Origin: Typha latifolia
Taxonomy: Eukaryota; Streptophyta; Magnoliopsida; Poales; Typhaceae
Assembly: GCA_019914945.1 (NCBI GenBank)
Contig: CM034103.1
Coordinates: 3,038,001-3,102,000 of the forward strand
Direction of reading: 5' to 3'
Length of the DNA: 64,000 nucleotides
Positions 48,116 through 61,270 of this stretch are shown piece after piece. Below the pieces are notes generated by a model. The model made no database searches. It was given only the letters and a program-made list of their open reading frames with translations, and was not told the DNA's origin. Position numbers and translations under genes: made by a program. Every line of letters begins with the position of its first letter. Position 1 is the first letter of the stretch.

Positions 48116-49709
48116 GTGATTGCACATACGCTTTTCACATAAACAGGATCTCAATATCAAGGTGAGAACTAATAAAGTCCTGTTACAACAGCAGAAGTTG
48201 CTATTGCATACTGGTGGTTGATGGGCTTTATTTTATTACTTTGGTCAAGAAAAGGTACTGGGATCAGAGGTCAATTTAGTTTCGCCATGATTTCTTGATT
48301 CCCAGCGTTAATTTATTGCTTCTGGAAACATAAAACTGGAAGATAGCCAGATAGGGGAGTTGTCAAGCAGAGTGAAGTATATTTATCTGAAGAAATTGCG
48401 ACCTGCATCATATTGGGTTTAGATTTTTGCGTTCAACCACAGGAATGCCACAGAAAATAATTGAATATTTTAATTAAAGATGCCTGATGTCTTTTGACAT
48501 GGTATTTAGTCAAGAACTTGTGCCCATTTTTATGTTGTGCTCTTTGTTCTGGTTGCCTTGTTTTAATCTCTTTCTGCAATCAGATCATCAGTTTCAGCGA
48601 AAAATCCATGTAGTTCTAATAGAAGATTGCTACTTTTTTGTTGTTTTGCTTGTAGCTCTAGATTTAGGTTCATAGTCAATTGGTTAATGATTAAAGATTA
48701 TCTGCTTGAAGACAACCCAGCTGTAAAATTATCTCACCATACTTTGTCAACTCGATTAGCTGTAACAACTTTTAATACTCCAGTGTGCCGAAATTTTTCT
48801 GACCAAGATCCCAACAAAAAATGGGAACAAAATAAATAAATAAATAATAATATTTTTTTTATAATTTGCCCTCATTGTGGCTCATTTTTTTTTTTTTGAA
48901 AGGGTTAGCACAATTATTCAACTATATATTAAGAAGGACTAACCCTTTTGTCCGATTTATATAGAGTATGAGTTTGTGATAGATAAAAAGCAAGAGAAAT
49001 GGGTTAGTTATTATCTTTTCAACTTCCTTATTTTAGATTTCACCTTATATGCACTTACGTAAATTTCCCTGAAATCAACATTTTTTGGGGCCAAAATAGG
49101 CCTTTTAGAAACTTATTTACCGATCGAAATTATTCAAGCCTCAAACTTGGTACCTAAATAGGCTTATATTTCATACAGATAAAAATATTAGGTTGTTTAG
49201 CATCTTCCTTTATTTTAAACCAAACTGCTAAACAGATTATCGCTTAATATGTGCTTAAGCGCTTAATAATCTACTAAAACTTCTAAACATAATTTTTTTT
49301 TTCTGCTGAAGCGCTTAATGAGGATGATGATTAAATAATTTTTGTTATTGGATTAGACCTCCTTTCGATCGAGGAAACTAATTCATCTAAAGTTTTGGGT
49401 ATCCTAAATTAATTAGGACATGACCATCTTTTCATATGGCAAATAGAAGCTCATAGAGAGCGAACAAAAGTCCCAATAGATGATGCACAAGGGATGTTAT
49501 GATCAACAGAATTAAAAGCAAATCTGCCACTCCCCAGGAGATTATTAAGGATGATATTAAGAAATGGCCAATTCCTACATTCATAGGATTGCTTGTTTAC
49601 ATCAATCCTCATAAGCCCAAGAAATGCACATATACACATCCTCCTGTTCTCAAGCAGGACTTAACAGTAAGACAAGACTCATGGAGCAATAGATCAGCTG
49701 TTGAAATGT
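48116..49709. other. Convergent spacer between PHR-type gene and PGR5
   Basis: Includes the 3' UTRs of both converging genes. AT-rich with A/T homopolymers (48834-48899). No additional gene was recognised. Confidence 0.55.
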
Positions 49710-50289
49710 TCATGCAAGGAATCCCAGCTTTTCGCCGTTCTTCTTCGCCAAGCGGATCAATCCTTGTCTTTGCTTTGAGTCAGCTCCTATAGTTTTGCAG
49801 AACTCCGTGATCACCTGCATGCAATGCGCCAGATAACACCCATCTATGTTTTCTTAACGTGACATTAGATCAAATCACAGGTTTCATCTCGTCAAAATTC
49901 AATTATTCTCTACTGCTGCTCAAACTTTATCGTTTTTTTTTTTAAACTCATAGAATGGAATTTGATTAAAGGAATACTCCAGTAAGATTCTAATATAATT
50001 TTTGTATTTCTTTTCTTTTTTATACCTGGGAGTGAAGAGCTATTGCCTTCCCACGTAGCTGATTGAATCGCTTCCGGCCAATCAAATTCCGCGCTACGAC
50101 GACGATGGGGGCAAAGAGCCCTTTGCCCTCGTTCACGTTGCCCATCCTCGGCCGCGACCGGATCGGCCGCGCGTGGGCGGCGCGTGCGGGGACCGACACG
50201 ACCAGCACGCTGCGGTCTTCGCCGGCGAGCGAAGTGGTGCAGCTCGCGTGGAGGGAGGAGGGGAGCGCTGCAGAGAGAGAGGTGGCCAT
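49710..50289 (-). CDS. PGR5: PGR5, proton gradient regulation 5 (chloroplast)
   Basis: Minus-strand exons 50289-50026 and 49814-49710 join in phase 0 to 122 aa. A Ser/Ala/Arg-rich transit peptide (about 1-48) precedes the mature part, which begins near MGNVNEGKGLFAPIVVV. RNLIGRKRFNQLRGKAIALH, then ITEFCKTIGADSKQRQGLIR and KKNGEKLGFLA follow. All are PGR5 hallmarks. PGR5 is a small thylakoid-associated protein needed for antimycin-sensitive cyclic electron flow around photosystem I and photoprotection under fluctuating light; it works with PGRL1. The intron is about 210 bp. The first exon is GC-rich compared with the second, as in many monocot genes. Confidence 0.97.
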
Positions 50290-51651
50290 ATATGAAAGAG
50301 AGAAAAGAAGCCACTCAAGATGTTTTGGCGAGGTGGAATTTTAGCAAGGGGGGAGAAGCGAAGGGTTGTTAATTTCTTAAAACCATGAAGGTTTTGGAGA
50401 GATGGAGAGGTGTATGTTTGAGAGCCTTAAAAGTTGGGAGGGAGAAGGGAAGCCACACATTGGAAATCTGGATGGGTTGATGTGGTGAGTTTTAGAGGCG
50501 TCTACCGATTGGCCCAGATTGTCTTTGTCAGCAGCAGCTCTGAGGGGGATGCACTTAGACCTCCGCATTCTTCTGCACATAAGACTAAGCGTGAGTTTGA
50601 TCACTTAAAAGTAGAGTTCAATAAAATAAAATTATGTTTTATATGTAAGATAATCACTTCTTTTATATAGATGCATTTAGTTTTCAGAATAGGGATGATA
50701 AATACTTTGGTCTATTATTTGAGATAGATGTCTGAATCATGAGGTTTTGTTAAAAAAAAAAAAAAGCTTTAACCAGATGTGATAGCGCCACAGTAAAGTC
50801 GAAGGAATGAAAAGTATATCCTAAGAAAAGATTGTGGTCAATTAGTTATCTAACATAGTAGGAGAGTGATTCTTTCTTTGAGGTCATAAGGAAAAGGTTG
50901 CACATCTAACCATGTATTTATTATCTGCCCACTTGCTGTATATTACTACGTGAGAGGTGTTAATGCATGATTTACATTGCTCTTCTTCCTTTTTTTAATT
51001 TTTGGTGTGAAAAGTATGCATGATTTACATTGTTGATCAATTATCTTACAGCTCAAACTTTTGGAACCTGTTTACCTCATTGCATCAAATGTAGGGCACT
51101 TCCTTCCACACAATGACAGAGCATTTCCTTGCATCAAATGCTTGTCTTTACTAAACATGTCCACCTCATTCTCCAGAGGTCCATCTTTTCTAATTTTACT
51201 TTAGCAGGAAGTATTATACTTGAAGCTTCAAGCCACTACTCTGACTACGTTCAGAAAATTAAGCATGATGATGTTATATATACAACTCATTCAATTCAAT
51301 AAACTCAAATAGAATGTAAATGACTGGTGACTTCCATAAAATGCTTCCAACAAGACCTTTGTTTAAAAAGTAAATAAAAATTGCAAAGATTCATTTACTC
51401 TACTGTTTTTCCAAGCTCAAACTGCCAATTGAATGTCACTGCTGGGCATCTTCCATGGAAGAATCTCCTGAAAAGGAAAAACATATGTACGTGCATTGAA
51501 AATATTACACTTCTATCTCTTGAAATATTTTTTGTCAAAGGGGAAAAATGTCATCAACACCAACAGATTCCTAAAAGTCGTAGAGAATGGATGTGGAGAC
51601 ACCACTAATGGTGAGAAGCCTTCCCATATGAAAGATACACAAAAGCAGCAA
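50290..51651. other. PGR5 upstream region and CFA synthase 3' flank
   Basis: The first few hundred bases should hold the PGR5 promoter. A poly-A run lies at 50751-50764. The remainder is AT-rich without coding content and includes the 3' UTR of the next minus-strand gene. Confidence 0.5.
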
Positions 51652-54600
51652 TTAGGCCGATGGAAAACCCTCGTATGGATCACCGAAGGCCTTTAGGTTA
51701 CCAGGACGGGAAAGTACCATCTGCATTAGTCAGCAAAAACATTAGTCCTAGTGCAATCAGAAGACTGTTGACTGAAACTCCAAAATGTTTTGATTATCAT
51801 AATTAAGAATTATTGAAGTATTGTGTATATTAAAACAAAGTTACACACCATAAAATTTACATCAAATTGAGCTCAGGGTATATCAAATGGATCATGATCA
51901 AACAAGTGGACAGAAAAGATCATAGCAAATTGATATTGAATGTCTCCAACCACATGTAAAGCAAACACTACTGCTGAATGTGGTACCTCGATTAATTACG
52001 ACAAAGGAAGTACAGGATTTCTTCATTTAGAATGGAAAATGTGCTGAATGTAAAGAAGGACGACAAACCAAAATTAATTTTATCAGTTCAATTCAACTAT
52101 CTACTGGATGTTTTATTGGTAGCGTCAAATTGGATTTTATACAAGATTATACCAATGAAAAATAAAGCCAATTTAGATGATTCTTCTGTTCTAGAATACC
52201 CATATTATGATGTGTCTGGAAAGCTTGACATACTCATACTAATGGTGTCGCTGTGTCCTGAATCTCCTGATGAAACACCCAGATATGAATGCCACCTCAA
52301 GACTCAGACGATTGCATAACTTGTAGCCTTTTCTTCATAGCAATCTAATTGCAACAATAATAATCGGATGATAAGTTAACTCCTGAATTGTGGAGTTTTG
52401 GAGTATATTCAAAGGGGGAATGAGACTTGGGTGGCAAAGCTTGGCAAATACAACACTAGTATGATATTCTTTTCACTCATATACTTAACATATTAACATC
52501 ATACAACTGCCGCATCAGTGCAAACCCATTCCCAGTGAAATATCATACATCCTATTTGCAGATTCCTGAAAGGAAAAATACAAATAGTTAACTATGATAG
52601 TCTTCTTAGACAAATTGTACTGCCAAAAATGAATCGTTTGACATAGCATCGATGCAAAAGCAAGATGACAAGGTAGAGAGTCGTCAATTGGTTTTGTTGT
52701 CTTATTTGTCATGTCTAGGTGGATTTAATTTCTTCAAGGATTTCTTTTTTCTAATTTGTCAATTATCTATAATACTTCTATGTATTCTCGTCTTTTGTAG
52801 TAGGATCTTATTTATGTGGGTAAGGTCTCTTCTTAGCTTAATCAATATAGGAGTTTGAGTCTGTTAAAGTTTCTCACACCCCTTAGTTGGGAAACAGGAT
52901 GGAGGTCTCCGGACCGGTAAAGATGAATATGGCTTTGTTTTCATGAAAAGAAAAAATGATTGTCTTCTTTTCCTGCTTCCTTTAAACCTATTCATCTAAG
53001 TGAAGATATAGATTGTTGTGAGGTTGAATCTCCAATCTGATTACGGCAAGCTAGAATGAGTTTCATAGCAATCTACTTTCCCTAAGCTATTCATCTAATT
53101 TTCTTTCTATTTTCTTCTCTCCTATTCTTTTCCATTCTGTTTTCACAGCAGTCCTTATTTCCTGCAAAAGAGCCCTTACATGATATTTATGCTCTCTAAA
53201 CCTATATTCCAAAAGCCCAAGAACCCTAATTCCTAAAACCTGGTCTTTGATTGCTACATCTAAAACCTAAACCTAAATCAAACCCTAGTTGAAATGTAAA
53301 TCTTCTCAAATCTATATGCAATTAGATCTAAAATCTGTTGTTGCCTGTTGGGCATCCTTTGGTACCAGATTGCTAGCTTTCTTTTTCCCTTTCCATTTTG
53401 TTTTCTAGTGTGGGAAATTTAGGCCAGATCAAATTTCTTTGTTCAGGTTCAACAGTCACCACAGAAATAGTTTGTCCAGGTCACCTCTTGATGTCTGTCT
53501 CTTTGCATGCTTAAAACCCTCTGAATCGTCTTTGTTCGGCTTCTATTTATGCTATGCCATTCTAAATATCTTTGCTGATCTAAGTCTTCCTTACACCTAT
53601 CCTACATCAAATGGTACCACTGCATATCATCCTACATCAGGTATCCAATAAGAAACCTGACGAAAAATAATGAGAAGATGGCTCCACAAAGAACTTACAA
53701 GTTGCAATCCCTTGGTGCTAAAGAACATTGAAGAGTAAATGGAGCATGATGTTAGTCTTCTAATTATACCTGATAATCACCAAGCGTTCGCGACTTGAAG
53801 CCAGCTGCACAATATTGGAAATAATACTCCCATGTGCGGATGAACTTCTCATCAAAACCCAAGGACAGAATGTCACTGAAAACCAAAGTGTCATTTTGCA
53901 TTATAACTAGATATGTGCGATTTAAACTCATTTTGCCAGGAATAAAAAGAATAGATATACTAATGAATAGCATCATGGTAAAAATAAAAAATACAATCAC
54001 TATTTGAGGAGAATTAAAAAAAAAATTGAAAGAAACGAATTCTATACGAATCCATGTTTTGCTCAAACTTACAAAATGCAAAACCACATAATTGTGCTTT
54101 ATCAAAACAAATCCTCTTTATACCCATAACTTCACCTTCCCTTTCTACTAAAATCTCATACACAAACTGTTGTTTTACCACAAGAAGAGCCTCTCAAAGA
54201 ACTACTGTGCAACTTTTTTATAATTGAAACAGAAACTTTAACCAGAAAGGGGACATAGTTAATATAACGACAATTCAAAGTTCTTGTTGCAAATGAAATT
54301 ATTTAATTTAGAAAGAAAAGGGAGAGATTAGGTTATAGGTGAACCATAACGACATCTAAAATTCAAGGGTCCCTGACATCATTTGACATGGTATTCTTAT
54401 ATCAGAAAAATCAGGTGCCCCCATCCAGCCCAGAAAGTTAATTATTTCATATGCAAAAGGAGGCCAATACATACTGTTTCCTTGCCATAAAGTTGCTCCT
54501 CCAACATCTCAATGTTTGATAATAATGGATGCCAATATTTTCTAGGTGCTCTACACTGCAATGAAGAGAATATATCAATGATTACATGAAAGTTTAGGAC

Positions 54601-57600
54601 ATAAATTGAAGTATAGACATGTGATGCCATCAAGATAGTGTAGTGTGTTACAATCTTGAGATTAATGGTTACCAGAATCTAGAAGCCTTGGACATGGCTG
54701 ATGTTGAACGGCTTAAAGAAGGAAGACATCCTCCTGGGAATATGAATTCCCTTATGAAGTCAGAGCTCCTTCTATATTCATCATATCTTTCATCCGGAAT
54801 TGAGATGAACTGCATTCATGTCAACCAGAAGTTAGATGATTGAATACTTTAAAAGGTCTAATATCATGGGATGACAGTTTATGAATACAAGCAAATAAAT
54901 TTATACGCAAGCAAGCCATCAGAAATGCACAGAAGACAACTTCAAGATAAGTCTTTTCTTCTTTCATTTTGTAATTTCTGGCTACTTTCCCATGTTGAGA
55001 ATATCAAATCATATCCTTATAGCTCTTTTCACACTTTCTGATCTTGAAACTAGCTTGTTAGAACAGCAGCCTTCAGTCTCACATATGTCTTTTCAGTTGT
55101 CATATTACACAATCTAGACTTGTAATAGAAGGAAACTGCACGAGGTTGCACATATGTGAAAAAGCTAACAACCATAAGAGATAGACTGCTGAGCAGGTTA
55201 TTGTTGACAAGTCAATGAAATTTGATTCTCGGGGCTCAGGACATGTTGCATTGACAGAAGCGGTTAACCAATTAACTGATAAAAGGAAAACGATGCACCC
55301 TTATTGCTGGGCTATGAGATGCATTCTGTTGATAAAATTTACGCGTGCAGATGTTTTAAGGCATGAGATGCTTATGATGCATCCATAAATTAATACTGTT
55401 TGCCTTCAAATGAAAAGAAAACATGGCTTTGCAGAATACTAAAATCTTAAAAAAATAATAAAATGAATATTTACTGAGAGGAGTTTCTATAGTTAATGAT
55501 TTATTATCCAACTTGTGGCCATAAAACTTCAAGGCTTGTCAGATCTAACTTACTATAGCACGTGAGTATTACACTCCCAAATCAATTGCCTTGTAGATGG
55601 CTGACCTATTGCTTGTAAAATAAAGATTAAGCTCCCACTGAAATTTAAGTGATCTCACAAGGACACTTCTGCAACCATATTAGGAATTTAGGATTTGCAA
55701 TAATTTCACAGAAGGAAATGGATCAAGAAAAGTTTATGTGTATACATCCCACGCACACTAAGAATTTAGATAACTAGTCAACTCCCATAATTTCTATATA
55801 TAAAGATGAAATGATCATTGACTTACATAACATTTATCTCAAAGGAGAAACATAGCTAAAATCCAGACAACTAATGATGTCAAATCTGAATTAGGAAAAC
55901 ACAGAATTAACAATTACCTGGAGAACAAATAAACCATCCTCAGACATAAGAGACTCACAACAGCCAAAGAATTCTTCCATGTATTCATGACCAACTCCTT
56001 CAAGCATCTCACTGAAAGAAAAGCAATGTCAGGAAAGAAATTCCACCTTTCTGCTGGTAGGGATCTTTTGAAGATAAAAATAACCAGTACCAAGATATAA
56101 TCCTGTCGTATTTGTGGGAACTTGGCAGTTCACGGTAGTCACATAGCAGGAGTGTTATGTGGTTCTGACAAGAAAACTCATAAGATAAATGTTCAAACAG
56201 ATTTTACTCTACCATTGAGACTGAAATTTAAAAATAAATAAAAACCATAAATTAACCAGTGGAATGAGGAGTCACAGCTTTAATCTTATGGTACTTACTA
56301 TGATTATGATCTCATATTGAAACAAGAGAAAAAGAGACTAATTGTTGAAAGAATGATTTTGGTCAATTCATAACTGAAATTCCAAAAAATGTTGAAGATA
56401 TAACTTCTAAACCAGCTTCTTTCACTTTTCTTTTAGTAAACTTGAGTTGTTCTTCTGATAAGGAAACTCCCGTGTATTTGCATCCAGTTTGCTTCACAAC
56501 CTCTATTGCTAGACTTCCCCAGCCACAACCAATCTCAAGAACTTCATGTTTGCCTTCAATTCTGGCCTTGATGATTTAAAGGAGAATAATATTATAAGAC
56601 CAAAGTAGTCAAAGATGAGCCTAGGGAAAACTAAAAATATAACAATAAAGAAACCAGATATTATGGTTAAGAGCTTTACCTTCTCAATTAGAAGAGAAAT
56701 TTTCCGTATCTGCGCAACTTTTAAGTCTTCATTCTCCATCTGTCAGTTGATATGTGAATGGTAATCAGATCCTTCTGCAGAAAACCTCAAAATAGTTGTG
56801 ATGACAGTGAAACTTGAGTACCAACCTTAAAAATTGCACATGAGTATGTCATTGTCTCATCCAAAAATAAAGAGAAGAAATCATTGCTCTACAGAAAATA
56901 GAACTTGTCAGCTCTTGTAATAAATAAATAAGAACGATAAGAGAGCACAAGTAGAATTAAGAAAATGTCAAAAGTGTTACTAATTTCATAATTCAAGTCA
57001 ATATGAAATAAATTATTAAAGGAATTTAGAACTCAAATGCAACAAGACTTCTAATAGTTCTGTAAGGAACATAATGGCTAATTTATAATAATAATGGGCT
57101 GAATTTAAGGGCTTACAAGTTTTTACAGAAATTCAAAAACCTCTAAAACACCTATATTTTCCTTTGCCTATGGAAAAATATAACAACATTAAACCATTTA
57201 CTACTTATCTTTCTTAGGTTTCTTTTTTCTTCTCTCTTCCTCTATATTTTATTTTAATTGGATTATAGTAGTGCGATTCTTACAGAGAAATATTGAAGAA
57301 CTGGTTGACTGGCAACGCAAGAATAACATTCTGAGTTGTACATTGAAAAAAAATAAGCGAGTAAACCGTACATAAAGGGTGTCATTTTCCTTTAGACAGG
57401 CCAGAGTTCCTAACATTTTTTTTTATTTTATTTATACAAAAACTAAATTTACTTTGTCGCATAAATATTATTTGCTAAATTCAGAATTAAGCTAACTGCT
57501 CTAAAAGAAAGTAATGCCCCTGTGCAAGGTTTGAAAAAAAAATCAGTACGACAAGAATAAGTGCAAGATGCAAAATTAGTACATCAACAGGGGTAATTAA

Positions 57601-60305
57601 ATCTTCTTATTTGAACATATTATCAAATATTATGTTGCTAGTTTAAAAGGGTAGGATACAAATTTATTTGCATCCGACAAGATTTAATACTCTTGTATTT
57701 ATTGGATTGGTTCTCAACTCAAATCCCAGTTTGACTCGTTAACCAAATCCAGTCATAAAAAAGAAAATTCTGAGAGAGATACTTCTTATTTAACCAATTC
57801 ATTTACTTCTAGCCATTTTCTTAACCAAATACCGCTTAGACTAGAAGTAAGGTTTTTTTTTTTGGCTCAGAAGACTCACATAATGGCAAGAATAAGTATA
57901 AGATTATAAATTTAGTACATCTATAAGGGTAATTAAATCTTTCATTGGAACATATTAACAAATATTTATTTTTATTATGATGTTGGTTTAAACGGGTTGG
58001 ATACAAATTTATTTGTATCTGACAAAATTTAATACTCTTGTATTTAAGGATTGGTTCTCATTCCTCAATTCAAATCCCACTTGACCCGTTAAATAGAGGA
58101 ATAGAGAGAATAGAAAACTAAGGGAGAGAAGTACTTCTTTCTTAATCAATTCATTTACCATGTGTTTCTTCTTTCTCATGTCAAAAAGAAAGATTGAAAA
58201 TATAAGGTGAGCGAATCTTATTATGGACAAACTGTATCTTCTTATCTATATTTGCTGATAAAGCAATTCTATCAAGAGAAACTAAGAATATACCAAGTGC
58301 TTCCCAATTACAAAGTGATAGCTGGATAATCATTTCATACTTCAAAGAAATCTCTAGAAAGCAATACAAGATACACAATGGTAACTTCCTCACTTCAATA
58401 TATTTCCTCAGGTAATAGATCAAAGGAAGCAGATAGCTATATAAAGTTATAAACTGACCTAATTCTTCACTACTTCCTACTATAATGCTCGACAAAGGGA
58501 ACTAATAAAAACTTTTCAAGTTTTACGAGAAATGTTTGGTTAAAGCAATTTAATTTACAAATATTTTACATTGCTTTCATGGTTTAAATTTGTAGCTGAA
58601 ATGATCTCCACCTGTCATAATATGGCATTTGCATGTAAGACATTCATGTAAAAGAAATTGCTACGAAGATCAAGCAATCATCAACTATGCTGCTAGCAAT
58701 ATATCTTAACCAGAACTAATTGATGCAAAATTAAAGAGAATTCAAGAGAAAATGGTTCGAAGCCTAGGACCAGAAAATTACTACAGACTAAGCATTACAG
58801 AGTGATGTGTTTCCCATTTCCTGATTCTGGAAGTCCTAGATTAGGCCATAATTCCACATCATCTCACAGTCTAAACTAGCCCAATATTTTGGGTAAGGTG
58901 TTTGTTATGCTCTTCTCAGTTTACCGTATATTAGAAGTTAGCAAGGATTTCTCCAAGCTACATATTGTGAACATGAGCGGCACATATCTTGGAGATTCAG
59001 ATACAATACCATAAGAGTATTCATCTAGCAAAACCAAGCCCTTATGGGTACATCCTTAACTGCTATGATCCCATGGGAGTTTACAAGGAACACAACAGGA
59101 AAGAATAATATGCGAGATAGTAAACACAAGCATAACTATCTCCAGAGGTCCAGATATTTCCCCTGCCCTGCATTAGATCATAAGAATGACCAGAAGGTGA
59201 GTATGTGTCTCTATTGGTATTTCCCAGCTCCTGCATGTATTAAAAAAAAACAAAAGAATACATGAAAAATCGCAGCAAAGATTAAGCATAGTTTACATAC
59301 TTGTCCAGTTTCTGCATTAAAGCATCTAAATAATGTCACAATTAGTGAGATGAAATCTTCTCCAATAATAGAAAGTGTGCTGAATAAATTAATGATTTAA
59401 CAATATAGTAACTCAGTGCCCTAGGTTGTGAACTGGCAATTAGATAAACTTAGAGCTTAGACAATTAATCACAGCAGTGAAAAAGGAGACTAAAGAATGA
59501 CCAGGTTGAAATATATAACATGCCATTGCACATTTGTGATATTTCCTAGACTGACCAGATCATAATGTTGAGAGATATTTCGACGAGCTTGTGTCAAAGT
59601 ATTTTGCCTTGACATGTGGCGGTAAAAATACTTAGCAGATGCAATTCCAGCTGTTAAAAGAAATGGTGTCCACCAACCCCTGACCATTCCAAAAGGAAAA
59701 GGTCAATTATTAATTGTTAGAATTTCCCCCTCCAACATGCAAATGCTTTCATATATACATGCACGCCCTCACTCATATATACAGCAGCAAAAAGTAAGAG
59801 AAGGAGAAACCTTTTATTTAAAAAAGTGCTCCTCGAAGCCTTCTTCAGATCCCTATTAGCAATAAGAATCTGCAGGAACAAGTGGTACTTAGACTAAAAA
59901 TAATCACCATTGCAATTCACTTCAGTTACAAACTTGTTAATTTTCTTTTACCAGAAGAAGATCAACAAGACCTTCCTGCTCATCGACAAAGGAAAAGTAC
60001 CCGTTTATATATGCATCTGCTAGGCCTAGATCAGCTTCTGCAGCAATCTGCAGAAGAAGAAAAAGTAAGATAAAGTTATTAGTATTTGTAATAGTATAGA
60101 GAGAACATGCCAACAGTTAACTGAAAATTGCTGTCTATTTGTGTTTAGTCAACACCTAAAGGAGAATAATTGAGAAAATAAGGTTTGGGTAGTTAGCAGA
60201 ACCTTCCAGTAGAATAAGGGACTGTGCACTCTCAAAACAGACTTTATGCAGCATTTCTTACTGGTTCGTCCAAAATTGAAAATAGTACCCCCATCTTCTA
60301 GCAAC
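51652..60305 (-). CDS. Cyclopropane-fatty-acyl-phospholipid synthase, 3' thirteen exons (partial)
   Basis: Minus-strand exons: 60305-60203, 60047-59952, 59869-59811, 59679-59556, 56888-56826, 56739-56680, 56566-56405, 56164-56091, 56011-55918, 54809-54673, 54555-54475, 53875-53770, 51720-51652. They join in phase to 408 aa ending GDPYEGFPSA. Recognisable blocks are YINGYFSFVDEQEGLVDLLL, GWWTPFLLTAGIASAKYF, SRQNTLTQARRNISQHYDL, FLDETMTYSCAIFK, the SAM-binding VLEIGCGWGSLAIE (exon 7), EMLEGVGHEYMEEFFGCCES, FISIPDERYDEYRRSSDF and WEYYFQYCAAGF. The enzyme transfers a methylene group from S-adenosylmethionine to the double bond of phospholipid oleoyl chains. Plant forms often carry an N-terminal FAD amine-oxidase-like domain; none is visible before 60305, and a copia element lies there. 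Several donors are weak (GTTCTG, GTTGGT, GTTATA). Confidence 0.92.
56889..59555 (-). other. Large intron of the CFA synthase gene
   Basis: 2.67 kb between exons 4 and 5, AT-rich. Two similar segments at about 57593-57760 and 57910-58090 share AGGGTAATTAAATCTT, GGATACAAATTTATTTG and TTTAATACTCTTGTATTTA, a direct duplication about 320 bp apart. No coding frame of note. Confidence 0.7.
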
Positions 60306-61270
60306 CTGAACATAAGTTTATGTCAGCAGGAAATATTAGCATCATGTATCATAGCATCTCTATGATTATGATCCCTTTTGGTGTGTCTTGACTCGAGAGA
60401 GAACCATGCAAAAACCAACAGATATAATTGCAATAAGACGCAGAGGACTGGGGACAAAACTTTTTAGGTCTTTCAAAGATTTTAGTGGATTTGGCTAGAG
60501 ATGAGAAGGGAAAAGGGAAGTTTCTTTTTAACAAGATGTAAGTGCAATGCAATCAAAGAAGGTCGTTCGAATGGCCTTGCAAAACATTTCGTCATTCAGG
60601 AGTGTGGAAGATGTTCAAATGGCCTCAGGTGAATCGTTGATTTGCTACAGGAGTTTGAACAACCCTAGGGGTTTTCGACCTCCCCAACGAACTTGCTGTG
60701 ACCTGAAGGCTTATCTAGTAAGGTAATTATACCTTTCAACTCTTCTAGGTTAAAGATCATCATACCATAAAGAAAATGCAGAGGTAAAAGTCTGTCGCAC
60801 AGATCCAAAGATGGGCTTTTGGTAGGTATCTTGCCCATGACCAAAGAGGTCATGGGTTCAACTCCAACCCCAAACAATATTGTGAAAAAATTGTTTGGTG
60901 GTTGATAGTTTGATAGCTTAGCTTGATTCAGTTGATGGCTCGGTAATACGGTAGCTTGGAGGACAGTTTGGCAACACAATGGCTTAGAGCAGGTCTCGGC
61001 GGCGTTTGGTTCAAAGCAATTGTTTGACGACGCATATGGCTTGAAGTCTAAATAAGGTAGCTAAAAGCTCGGTGAAACCTTAGTGCCTCTGTTTCTAAGG
61101 AGAGTTGCCATTTGTCTAGCCTATATCTAGCCTTCGGGTTCATGAATGATCAAAAAAAAATATTTTGAATTCATCTCTCCCTTTGGTATCTTCTCTATCA
61201 AACTTTATTCCCTTTTGTCCTAAATTTTATGAGGGGATTATCTTGCTCTAGGATAATTTATTTTTCACTT
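60306..61270. other. Repeat-derived sequence upstream of the visible CFA exons
   Basis: Contains a tRNA-like word block (60815-60875), a GTTCGAATGGCC motif at about 60564 and LTR-like sequence from about 61000. No CFA exon or FAD-domain exon could be identified on the minus strand. Confidence 0.5.
60815..60875 (+). repeat. tRNA-related (SINE-like) fragment
   Basis: GGTAGGTATCTTGCCC followed by GGTCATGGGTTCAACTCC resembles A- and B-box promoter elements of a tRNA gene (B-box GGTTCAANTCC). It lacks a complete tRNA fold, so a tRNA-derived SINE remnant is more likely than a gene. Confidence 0.35.

Noticed and set aside
50063..50344. Plus-strand ORFs over PGR5 exon 1
   Set aside because: Antisense shadows of the PGR5 coding sequence.
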